Assembly (NCBI GenBank): GCA_003242255.1
Contig: QGUT01000002.1
Location: 1-40,264 of the forward strand
DNA length: 40,264 bases
Reading direction: 5' to 3'
Source of the DNA: Bacillota bacterium
GTDB taxonomy: Bacteria > Bacillota > Thermosediminibacteria > Thermosediminibacterales > Thermosediminibacteraceae
Positions within the stretch are counted from its first letter, which is position 1, and every line of letters begins with the position of its first letter. The translations under genes and the position numbers were made by a program. The notes under the pieces are model-generated. The model did no database searches, was not told the DNA's origin, and saw only the letters and a program-made list of their open reading frames with translations. This document shows, piece by piece, positions 15,334 to 22,805 of the stretch.

Positions 15334-16491
15334 ATGAAAGCGATAGAAATTGTAATTGCACCGGATTCTTTTAAGGGGAGTCTTACCGCTGTGGCCGCAG
15401 CCGATGCCATGGAGCGAGGGATATTAAAGGCTGCAGCGAAAAGCGGTGTAAAGGTGAACATAAAGAAGGTCCCTATGGCCGACGGCGGCGAGGGCACCGT
15501 GGAGGCCGTAATCAGCGCTGCCGGCGGGAGGATCGTAAAGACTCAAGCTCTCGACCCGTTGGGCAGGGAAATAGAATCCTTTTTCGGCCTGCTGCCCGAC
15601 GGCACCGCGGTAATTGAAATGGCCGCGGCATCAGGCCTGAATCTGTTAAAACCTGAAGAGCGTAACCCCATGCGGACGACCACCTACGGCACCGGCCAGC
15701 TCATAAAGGAAGCTTTAAATTGCGGCTCGAGAAAACTAATAGTGGGCATAGGCGGCAGTGCTACCAACGACGGCGGAGTGGGAATGGCCCAGGCCCTGGG
15801 AGTGAGATTCCTGGACCCTGAAGGCAGGGAAATCGGCTTCGGAGGCGGGGAACTTTCCAAAATAGCCCGAATCGATGCCTCAAAGCTCGACCCCAGGGTG
15901 GAAGAAGCCGAGATAGTCGTGGCTTGCGATGTAAAAAACGTGCTCTGCGGGCCACAAGGCGCCTCGGCAGTTTACGGGCCCCAAAAAGGGGCCACTCCGG
16001 AGATGGTCGAGATTCTGGACCAGAACCTACGGCACCTTTCGGCGATGATAAAAAGGGATTTAGGAAAAGAAGTGGCCGATGTGCCGGGGGCCGGGGCGGC
16101 AGGAGGGCTTGGTGCGGGACTGATGGCTTTCCTCGGGGCCAGGATTAAGCCGGGGATAGAAATAATTACTGAAATTACCCGCCTGGAGGAAAAAGTAAAA
16201 AATGCGGACATAGTGATCACGGGCGAAGGGTCCACGGATGGCCAGACCCTGTTCGGCAAGGTGCCTTTAGGGATTGCCCGAATTGCCCGCCGGTGGGGAA
16301 CTCCCGCTATATGCATTTCGGGATCGCTTAAAAAAGGATACGAAGCCCTTTACGAAGAAGGCATGACGGCCCTTTTCAGCATATCGACGGGGCCCATGAC
16401 CTTGGAAGAAGCTATGGGAAGGGGGGAGGAGCTGCTGGAAGAGACGACCGAAAATGTATTTAGATTGTACTTTACCAGGGGGGATGAGTAG
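15334..16491 (+). CDS. Glycerate kinase, GlxK/GarK family
   Basis: This enzyme phosphorylates D-glycerate (family members make 2- or 3-phosphoglycerate), feeding lower glycolysis. Seen: VIAPDSFKGSLTA at the N-terminus, MADGGEGTVEA, the glycine-rich VGIGGSATNDGGVGMAQALG, CDVKNVLCGPQGAS, and ITGEGSTDGQTLFGKVPLGIA. Length (385 residues) is normal. ATG 15334 is preceded by GGGGGCGGAG; the open frame upstream to 15199 crosses the terminator of the previous gene and is not coding. The stop abuts the ATG of the GntP permease (TAGATG), so the two form an operon for glycerate uptake and use. Confidence 0.95.
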   Translation: MKAIEIVIAPDSFKGSLTAVAAADAMERGILKAAAKSGVKVNIKKVPMADGGEGTVEAVISAAGGRIVKTQALDPLGREIESFFGLLPDGTAVIEMAAASGLNLLKPEERNPMRTTTYGTGQLIKEALNCGSRKLIVGIGGSATNDGGVGMAQALGVRFLDPEGREIGFGGGELSKIARIDASKLDPRVEEAEIVVACDVKNVLCGPQGASAVYGPQKGATPEMVEILDQNLRHLSAMIKRDLGKEVADVPGAGAAGGLGAGLMAFLGARIKPGIEIITEITRLEEKVKNADIVITGEGSTDGQTLFGKVPLGIARIARRWGTPAICISGSLKKGYEALYEEGMTALFSISTGPMTLEEAMGRGEELLEETTENVFRLYFTRGDE

Positions 16492-17877
16492 ATGACAGCG
16501 GAACAGTTGGCTGCGGCGAAAGCGGTGATGGTTCAGGGCCCGATGTTGATTGCTATAGTGGTGCTTGCCATATTTTTTATCATCTACGCTACTGCAAAGC
16601 TCAAAATCCACCCGTTCCTGGCCCTGCTGCTTGCTGCATACGGCGTTGGATTTTTGAGCAAAATGCCCGTGGAATACATAGGTTCGGTAATAGCGCAGGG
16701 ATTTGGAAACCTCATGACGAACATCGGCCTCGTGATAATTTTCGGCACCATAATAGGCACCATCATGGAAAAATCGGGGGCGGCCTTGAAGATGGCAGAA
16801 GCCGTCCTCAATATAGTCGGAATAAAAAGGTCTCCGCTCGCTATGAGCATAATCGGCTACATCACCAGCATCCCTGTTTTCTGCGATTCGGGTTTCGTCA
16901 TTCTGACCCCTCTCAACAAGGCCTTGGCCAAAAGGGCCGAGATCCCAATGGCCGTGATGGCGGTGGCCCTGTCCACCGGGCTCTACGCCACCCATACCCT
17001 GGTGCCGCCCACGCCGGGACCTATAGCGGCGGCGGGAAACGTGGGGGCGGATCTGGGCCTGGTGATTCTGGTAGGGATGTTTGTATCGATACCGGCAGCC
17101 CTTACAGGTCTCTGGTGGGCTTACCGGGCAGGAAAGAATATTCCCTCTGAAGTGGACCAGAGCGGCGCAAGTTACGAGGAACTGAAAAAGCAGTTTGGAG
17201 AACTTCCGGGAACGGCGAAATCCTTTATGCCGATCGTGGTGCCCATATTGCTCATAGCCCTCTCGTCGGTGGTAAAATTCGCCGAATACACCGGGCCGGG
17301 CAGAAATTTCATTGATTTTCTCGGCACTCCAGTAAACGCCCTCATGATAGGACTGCTGCTTTCGCTGACTCTCCTTCCGAAGTTCGACGAAGAGACTCTT
17401 ATGAACTGGATAGGCCAGGGGATAAAGGACTCGGCGATAATCCTCCTCATTACTGGTGCCGGCGGTTCTCTCGGGGCGGTACTTTCGGCTACTCCCATCG
17501 CCGACTACATAAAAACGCTGGCAGGAGGAAATACGTCGGGAGGAATTTTCGGCCTGATTCTTACGTTTTTGATAGCAGCTTTGCTGAAAACCGCCCAGGG
17601 GTCGTCGACGGTGGCTCTGGTGACCACATCCAGCCTCATAGCCCCCATGCTTCCCCAGCTGGGACTGACGTCGCCGATGGACCTCGCCCTCACGGTGATG
17701 GCCATAGGCGCAGGGGCTATGACGGTATCCCACGTGAACGACAGCTACTTCTGGGTGGTATCGCAGTTTTCGGGACTTAAAGTGACCGACGCCTACAGGG
17801 CGCAGACCATGGCGACACTTTTCGAAGGCCTGGTGGCCCTCATCACGACTTTGATACTTTTCGTGGTGTTCCACTGA
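16492..17877 (+). CDS. GntP-family permease, probable glycerate (or gluconate) transporter
   Basis: A 461-residue membrane protein with about 12 hydrophobic segments and the GntP-family stretches IPVFCDSGFVILTPLNKALA, THTLVPPTPGPIAAAGNVGA, and the C-terminal AQGSSTVALVTTSSLIAP plus VSHVNDSYFWVV. GntP proteins import gluconate and related sugar acids by proton symport. Pairing with glycerate kinase, with start and stop codons directly abutting, points to glycerate as substrate. This assignment is by context. A strong terminator follows 15 bp after the stop. Confidence 0.92.
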   Translation: MTAEQLAAAKAVMVQGPMLIAIVVLAIFFIIYATAKLKIHPFLALLLAAYGVGFLSKMPVEYIGSVIAQGFGNLMTNIGLVIIFGTIIGTIMEKSGAALKMAEAVLNIVGIKRSPLAMSIIGYITSIPVFCDSGFVILTPLNKALAKRAEIPMAVMAVALSTGLYATHTLVPPTPGPIAAAGNVGADLGLVILVGMFVSIPAALTGLWWAYRAGKNIPSEVDQSGASYEELKKQFGELPGTAKSFMPIVVPILLIALSSVVKFAEYTGPGRNFIDFLGTPVNALMIGLLLSLTLLPKFDEETLMNWIGQGIKDSAIILLITGAGGSLGAVLSATPIADYIKTLAGGNTSGGIFGLILTFLIAALLKTAQGSSTVALVTTSSLIAPMLPQLGLTSPMDLALTVMAIGAGAMTVSHVNDSYFWVVSQFSGLKVTDAYRAQTMATLFEGLVALITTLILFVVFH

Positions 17878-17892
17878 AGGGATGAATATAAA

Positions 17893-17926
17893 AAGGCCCG
17901 CGCAACAAAAGCGCGGGCCTTCTTGC
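17893..17926 (+). terminator. Terminator of the glycerate operon
   Basis: A perfect 11-bp GC-rich stem AAGGCCCGCGC / GCGCGGGCCTT with loop AACAAAA, followed by CTTGCTTTATTTT. On the minus strand the truncated S66 gene reads straight into it. Confidence 0.85.
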
Positions 17927-17931
17927 TTTAT

Positions 17932-18239
17932 TTTCACATTCTCCGCGAACTCTGCCAATACAGAAGGGCCGTAGAAGCTTGAAAGACCGGCTTTCAAGCA
18001 CATAAAGTGGGTAACTGTACTTCAGAATAGCCTAAAAAAATTTTAGGATTCTTTTTTATGACATCAAAGTCTATATAGGGAAGCATTCTTATACTGTCAT
18101 CCCCGCCTATGCACGAGAAAATCGCTTTTATAGACGGATCGGAAAAAGCATTCATCAGATCTTCTGCCCTTTTCTCCGGATGTTCGTTGTACCTCCTATT
18201 TCCCCTCAGATCACTGCCGGAGCGGTAAAGTTGGCGCAG
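17932..18239 (-). pseudogene. S66 LD-carboxypeptidase (LdcA/MccF/YkfA family) remnant
   Basis: Reading the minus strand from 18239, the frame gives RRYNEHPEKRAEDLMNAF, then IKAIFSCIGGDDSIRMLPYI and NPKIFLGYSE, which is the nucleophile region of family S66 (catalytic Ser in GGDDS). The frame then breaks near 18017-18023 and reaches TGA at 17994-17996. One frame over, the family continues as THFMCLKAGLSSFYGPSVL and AEFAENV. So there is a likely one-base deletion. The remnant also lacks roughly the first 90 residues and everything after AEFAENV, including the region of the catalytic Glu and His, and it ends against the glycerate terminator. It cannot encode an active enzyme. Confidence 0.82.
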
Positions 18240-18246
18240 TGAAGAA

Positions 18247-19228
18247 TCAATCCAGCTCCAGCGTCAGTATAAGGCCTCCGCTGTTGTCAGAAGAGAGGCC
18301 CACAACTTGTCCCGTATAAGCCCATACTTCGATCTCGTCCACATTTCCTGCGCCTTCTATATAATATATGAAGAATTTTTTATTATCCTCGGAAGTATAT
18401 TCGATCTTCTTGCTGGCCTTCAGGTAGTCTATATATTCTTCCAGGCAAAAATCGTTTTTATAAATTATTTCCGAGTGGGGCTTGCCCACGTACCTGAAAT
18501 GCCAGGGCTCGTATATTATCTTTGTGATCGACTGCTTGTCCTTCCCGTAGCGCAAAATAAAGCCGAACTTGTGGGCGTTTTCTCTCATCCACCTGCCTTC
18601 GGGGGTGTTTTCAAAGCCTTGTTCGAGGCCGAGGTTTGCCCGGGAAGCGAGGTCTATGGCCAGGCCCGTCTGATGCTCACTGGTCCGGGATCGCCACCAC
18701 GGTCGCTGCCAGTGCTTTAGCCTCTTCCGAAGATTTGCCCTGATTTTTGTAAAAGTCTACCTTTCTTTTGAAAAGTCCTTCCTGGTAGGAGTAGGACCTG
18801 TAACCGCTGACTACTGTAAGATTTTTTATCCCGTCGCTTTTTGCGGCATCGAACAATTCGGCAAGGGCTTCCGCCGCTTCTCTGTCCAGCATAAGCTCGC
18901 TTTTAGTCGATGGCAGTTTTTTTGCTATGTTTATCATATTGGGATTGTAAAAGTCTTTCCCCGCCGGATGGCTCCGATTTACGAGAATTAGAAAACCTTT
19001 GTCGAGGTTCCTGAACTTATATACGGTCGGCTCCTTGGTATTCTTTAAATAGGGGTTTTGTCCGACTATAATTTTTCTGTTCGAAAGGTCCACCTGGACC
19101 AACTCAACGGAACTTGCCAGCCTGGCTATGTTTTCCGACAGGGCTTCCTTGGAACTTGCGTAAAAGTTGGCGCTGAAAAAGAATATGGATGAAAGCGCTA
19201 TTAAAAGGCATAGTACTAGTTTTTTCAT
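18247..19228 (-). pseudogene. VanY/DacY-type M15 D-alanyl-D-alanine carboxypeptidase, frameshifted
   Basis: The first part (19228 to about 18686) has a signal peptide (KKLVLCLLIALSSIFFFSANF), then LILVNRSHPAG and VVSGYRSYSYQEGLF, typical of M15B carboxypeptidases that trim the terminal D-Ala of cell-wall peptides. It runs into TGA at 18677-18679. In another frame, from 18681, it continues directly with SEHQTGLAIDLASR, the zinc-ligand motif SxHxxGxAxD, and later YEPWHFRYVGKPHSE with the catalytic Glu and third ligand. The family usually has PGxSEH; here only four bases separate the Pro codon from the Ser codon, fitting loss of two bases. Start ATG 19228 follows AAAGGATGAG. An extra ~55-residue tail follows the domain. 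Promoter intact. Sequencing error is possible. Confidence 0.85.
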
Positions 19229-19273
19229 AAATCTCATCCTTTTATACTTGGTCTTTTAAAACTTTACAAACCC

Positions 19274-19303
19274 ATTATAACTCAGTTGACATGGGGAATG
19301 CAA
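19274..19303 (-). promoter_or_regulatory. Sigma-A promoter of the vanY pseudogene
   Basis: On the minus strand TTGCAT (complement of 19298-19303), 18 bases, TATAAT (complement of 19274-19279). It overlaps the plus-strand TTGACA of the gat region. Confidence 0.6.
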
Positions 19304-19314
19304 TTGATTAATAT
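19286..19314 (+). promoter_or_regulatory. Sigma-A promoter P1 of gatCAB
   Basis: A consensus TTGACA, 17 bases, TAATAT. It overlaps the divergent vanY promoter, so the two polymerases could compete. Confidence 0.55.
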
Positions 19315-19324
19315 GGCATTGAGG

Positions 19325-19353
19325 TTGTGCATTTTAGGCCGAAATGATAAAAT
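19325..19353 (+). promoter_or_regulatory. Sigma-A promoter P2 of gatCAB
   Basis: TTGTGC, 17 bases, TAAAAT with a TGA extension just before the -10. It lies about 40 bp upstream of gatC's transcript start region, nearer than P1. Confidence 0.6.
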
Positions 19354-19400
19354 TATGACATCAGTAAAAGGACGAGCAAATCAGAAAAGAGGGTGAAAGC

Positions 19401-19691
19401 GTGAAGATCAATATCGAGACCGTGGAGCACGTGGCAAATCTGGCCAGGCTCTATCTCTCGGAAGAAGAAAAGGCCGAGATGGCCAATACCTTAAGCTCTA
19501 TTCTGGATTACATGGACAAGCTGAACGAGCTCGATACTACCGATGTGCCGCCGACGGCCCACATAATTCCGCTGAAAAACGTATTCCGCGAGGACGTGGT
19601 AAAGGAAAGCCTCCCGAGGGAGGAGGTATTGAAAAACGCACCTGAAAAGGAACGGGGCTTTTTTAAAGTGCCGAGAATTATAGAAGATTGA
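19401..19691 (+). CDS. gatC: Asp/Glu-tRNA amidotransferase subunit C
   Basis: The 96-residue small subunit of GatCAB, which converts misacylated Glu-tRNA(Gln) and Asp-tRNA(Asn) to the correct aminoacyl-tRNAs. It wraps between GatA and GatB and stabilises the complex. Family pattern VEHVANLARLYLSEEEK, LSSILDYMDKLNELDTTDV and the C-terminal FFKVPRIIED are seen. GTG 19401 follows AGAGGGTG. It leads the gatCAB operon, downstream of two sigma-A-like promoters. Confidence 0.97.
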   Translation: MKINIETVEHVANLARLYLSEEEKAEMANTLSSILDYMDKLNELDTTDVPPTAHIIPLKNVFREDVVKESLPREEVLKNAPEKERGFFKVPRIIED

Positions 19692-19711
19692 GGGAAATGG
19701 AGGTAGGAACG

Positions 19712-21160
19712 TTGGATCTGAACAGGCTTACCATCCACGAAGCGCATGAACTTCTTTCAAAGAGGGAGATTTCGTCCGTAGAACTCACAAAAGCGGTGTT
19801 ACATAGGATCGAGGAGGTGGAAGAAAAGGTCAGGGCATATTTGACCGTAGATGAAGACAGGGCAATAGAAATGAGCAAAAAGGTGGACGAGGAAGGGGAT
19901 TTTTCGAGCCCGCTCTCGGGAATTCCGGTGGCGATAAAAGACAACATATGCACCAGGGACCTGAAGACCACCTGCGCGTCCAGGATACTGGCCAATTTTG
20001 TGCCGCCTTACGATGCGACGGTGAGCGAGAGGTTGAAGGCGAAAAAGGCGGTAATAATAGGAAAGACCAATATGGACGAGTTCGCCATGGGTTCGTCCAC
20101 GGAAAACTCCGCGTTTTTTGCTACCAGGAATCCATGGGATGTGGATCGCGTTCCGGGAGGTTCCTCTGGCGGCTCGGCCGCGGCGGTGGCGGCGGACGAG
20201 TGCATTTATGCTTTGGGTTCCGATACGGGGGGGTCCATCCGGCAGCCCGCTTCGTACTGCGGCGTCGTGGGCCTAAAGCCCACCTACGGCAGAGTTTCCA
20301 GGTACGGCCTGGTGGCCTACGCCTCATCGCTGGATCAGATCGGCCCTCTGACCAAAGACGTGACCGACTGCGCCCTGGTGTTAAACGCCATAGCCGGCTG
20401 GGATGAAAGGGATTCCACTTCGGCGAACCTGCCGGTGCCCGACTTCACGAAGAGTCTGGTGGAAGATGTGAAGGGCATGAAGATGGGGCTTCCCAAAGAG
20501 TACCTGGGAGAAGGGGTGGAGCCGGAGGTAAAGGAGGCCATCCTCTCTGCAGCCCGGGTTTTTGAAAAGCTAGGGGCAAGCGTCGAGGAAATATCCCTTC
20601 CCCACACCGAGTACGCCCTCTGGGCTTATTACATCATTGCGCCGGCGGAGGCCAGTTCCAACCTTGCCCGATACGACGGTATAAGGTATGGAGTGAGGGC
20701 AAAAGATTACGAAGACCTCCTGGATCTTTATAAAAAGACGCGGAGCGAAGGTTTCGGCAGGGAAGTAAAGCGCAGGATCATGCTGGGGACTTACGCCTTA
20801 AGTTCGGGCTATTACGACGCCTACTACCTTAAAGCTATGAAAGTAAGGACCCTGGTGAAGGCCGACTTCGACCGGGCCTTTGAAAAGTACGACCTGATTA
20901 TAGCGCCGACGGCGCCGACTCCGGCCTTCAAATTAGGTGAAAAGACCGGCGATCCGCTGAAGATGTACATGTCGGACGTCTGCACCATTCCGGTCAACAT
21001 GGCAGGTCTCCCTGCGATTTCCATACCCTGCGGCTTTTCCGGCGGCCTGCCTATAGGGCTTCAGATTATAGGAAAGCCTTTCGACGAAGCAACGGTGTTG
21101 AGAGCTGCCTATACCTTTGAACGGGCCACCGACTTTAATTCCAGAAAACCTGCCCTATAA
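19712..21160 (+). CDS. gatA: Asp/Glu-tRNA amidotransferase subunit A
   Basis: The glutamine-hydrolysing amidase subunit (482 residues) that supplies ammonia to GatB. The amidase-signature triad is visible: Lys76 in VAIKDNICT, the middle Ser in PGGSSGGSAAAVAAD and the nucleophile Ser175 in GSDTGGSIRQPAS. The frame is open from TTG 19688 and includes ATG 19697, but GGAGGT at 19699-19704 fits TTG 19712, giving MDLNRLTIHEAHEL, the usual N-terminus. It lies 20 bp after gatC and 17 bp before gatB. Confidence 0.97.
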   Translation: MDLNRLTIHEAHELLSKREISSVELTKAVLHRIEEVEEKVRAYLTVDEDRAIEMSKKVDEEGDFSSPLSGIPVAIKDNICTRDLKTTCASRILANFVPPYDATVSERLKAKKAVIIGKTNMDEFAMGSSTENSAFFATRNPWDVDRVPGGSSGGSAAAVAADECIYALGSDTGGSIRQPASYCGVVGLKPTYGRVSRYGLVAYASSLDQIGPLTKDVTDCALVLNAIAGWDERDSTSANLPVPDFTKSLVEDVKGMKMGLPKEYLGEGVEPEVKEAILSAARVFEKLGASVEEISLPHTEYALWAYYIIAPAEASSNLARYDGIRYGVRAKDYEDLLDLYKKTRSEGFGREVKRRIMLGTYALSSGYYDAYYLKAMKVRTLVKADFDRAFEKYDLIIAPTAPTPAFKLGEKTGDPLKMYMSDVCTIPVNMAGLPAISIPCGFSGGLPIGLQIIGKPFDEATVLRAAYTFERATDFNSRKPAL

Positions 21161-21177
21161 CGGATGGAGGTGTGACG

Positions 21178-22605
21178 ATGGAATTTGAAACAGTAATAGG
21201 CCTCGAGGTCCACGTGGAACTTCTCACTAAATCTAAAGTATTCTGCAGCTGCTCCACCGAATTCGGTGGCGAAGTCAATACCCACTGCTGTCCCGTTTGC
21301 CTGGGGATGCCGGGGGTTTTGCCCGTGCTGAACAAGAAAGCGGTGGAATACGCCATAAAAGCGGCTTTAGCCTTAAACTGCGAGATACCGGAGTTTTCCA
21401 AGTTCGACCGGAAGAACTATTTTTACCCCGACCTGCCGAAAGCCTACCAGATTTCCCAGTACGATTTGCCGCTGGGCCGGAATGGATACATCGAAATCGA
21501 AGTGGGCGGCAAGACGAAGCGCATAGGTATTAACCGAATCCACCTGGAAGAGGACGCGGGAAAGCTCGTCCATGAGGAAGGGAAACCGTACTCGCTGGTG
21601 GACCTGAACCGCACGGGTGTGCCCCTCATCGAGATAGTGTCTGAACCGGACATTCGCACTCCCGAAGAGGCGTGGCTGTACCTTAACAAGCTCAAGACCA
21701 TCCTCCAGTACATCGAGGTGTCCGACTGCAAGATGGAGGAAGGGTCGTTGCGGTGCGACACCAATATTTCCATAAGGCCCAAAGGTTCGGACAAGTTTGG
21801 CACCAAGGTGGAGCTCAAGAACCTGGGATCGTTCCGGGCCGTCCGGCGGAGCCTCGAATACGAGGAAAAGCGCCAGAGGGAAGTTCTGGCGTCGGGGGGC
21901 GTGGTCGTCCAGGAAACCCGGCGCTGGGATGAAGCTCGGGGCATCACGATTCCCTTAAGAAGCAAGGAAGAGGCCCACGACTACAGGTACTTCCCGGACC
22001 CGGACCTGGTGCCGGTGGTGATAGACCGGGAATGGGTCGAAAGGGTGAAAGCCGAACTTCCCGAACTGCCCGATGCGAGGAAAAAAAGGTATATGGAAGA
22101 GTACGGACTTCCGAACTACGATGCGGGAGTGATAACGGCTTCCAAAGCCCTCGCCGATTTCTTTGAAAAGTGCGTTTCGGCATACCACGATCCAAAGACC
22201 GTCAGCAACTGGGTAATGTCGGAGATGCTGGGGATACTGAACGAGACCGGAAAAGAAGTGGAAGATATACCTTTTACCCCCGAACAGTTTGTAAAGATGC
22301 TGAAAATGATCGATGACGGAACCATAAGCGGCAAGATAGCTAAGGAGGTCTTCCGGGATATGTTCGATACCGGCAAGGACCCGGAAGCCATAGTAAAGGA
22401 AAAAGGCCTGACCCAGATTTCCGATGAAGGGGAACTTGAAAAAATCGCGAGGAAAGTCATCGAAGCAAATCCCAAGTCGGTGGAGGATTACAAAAAAGGC
22501 AAAGAGAAGGCCCTGGGATTCCTGGTGGGCCAGGTGATGAAGGAAACCCGCGGCAAGGCCAATCCTCAGTTGGTCAACAAAATATTAAAAGAACTCCTGA
22601 GCTAA
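21178..22605 (+). CDS. gatB: Asp/Glu-tRNA amidotransferase subunit B
   Basis: The kinase/amidotransferase subunit (475 residues) that activates and amidates the tRNA-bound acid. The signature FETVIGLEVHVELLTKSKVF is at the N-terminus, followed by the zinc-site cysteines CSCSTEFGG and CCPVCLGMPG, then DLPKAYQISQYDLP and the helical GatB/YqeY tail ending NPQLVNKILKELLS. ATG 21178 is placed by GGAGG at 21166-21170. It is the last gene of gatCAB; no strong terminator is seen before the opp operon. Confidence 0.97.
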   Translation: MEFETVIGLEVHVELLTKSKVFCSCSTEFGGEVNTHCCPVCLGMPGVLPVLNKKAVEYAIKAALALNCEIPEFSKFDRKNYFYPDLPKAYQISQYDLPLGRNGYIEIEVGGKTKRIGINRIHLEEDAGKLVHEEGKPYSLVDLNRTGVPLIEIVSEPDIRTPEEAWLYLNKLKTILQYIEVSDCKMEEGSLRCDTNISIRPKGSDKFGTKVELKNLGSFRAVRRSLEYEEKRQREVLASGGVVVQETRRWDEARGITIPLRSKEEAHDYRYFPDPDLVPVVIDREWVERVKAELPELPDARKKRYMEEYGLPNYDAGVITASKALADFFEKCVSAYHDPKTVSNWVMSEMLGILNETGKEVEDIPFTPEQFVKMLKMIDDGTISGKIAKEVFRDMFDTGKDPEAIVKEKGLTQISDEGELEKIARKVIEANPKSVEDYKKGKEKALGFLVGQVMKETRGKANPQLVNKILKELLS

Positions 22606-22633
22606 ACTCAATAAATAAGTTATCTTCGAAAAA

Positions 22634-22662
22634 GAAGGATTTTTAGTTTTGTTGCAGAATAT
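22634..22662 (+). promoter_or_regulatory. Sigma-H-like promoter upstream of oppA
   Basis: GAAGGATTT, 11 bases, GCAGAATAT matches the sigma-H consensus RnAGGAwWW-N11/12-RnnGAATww at every defined position. The leader to oppA would be about 135 bases. A sigma-A-like TTGATT-N17-TAGAAT at 22760-22788 is also present but would start inside the ribosome site. Confidence 0.5.
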
Positions 22663-22805
22663 ATATTTTAACTGAATCGGGCCTTGGTTAGAAAGGGGTT
22701 TTGTAGAAATATTTTGGATTTTTTTGAAAGGGGGTATAAGGCGTTAAAAATATTTTCCTTTGATTTTATAGAGATTATTTTATAGAATAATGAGGAGGGA
22801 ATTTG

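Noticed and set aside
16267..18003. A 578-codon open frame on the minus strand opposite the glycerate genes
   Set aside because: It is antisense to clear glycerate kinase and GntP genes and has a composition unlike a real protein. Only its first ~25 codons correspond to something real, the S66 remnant.
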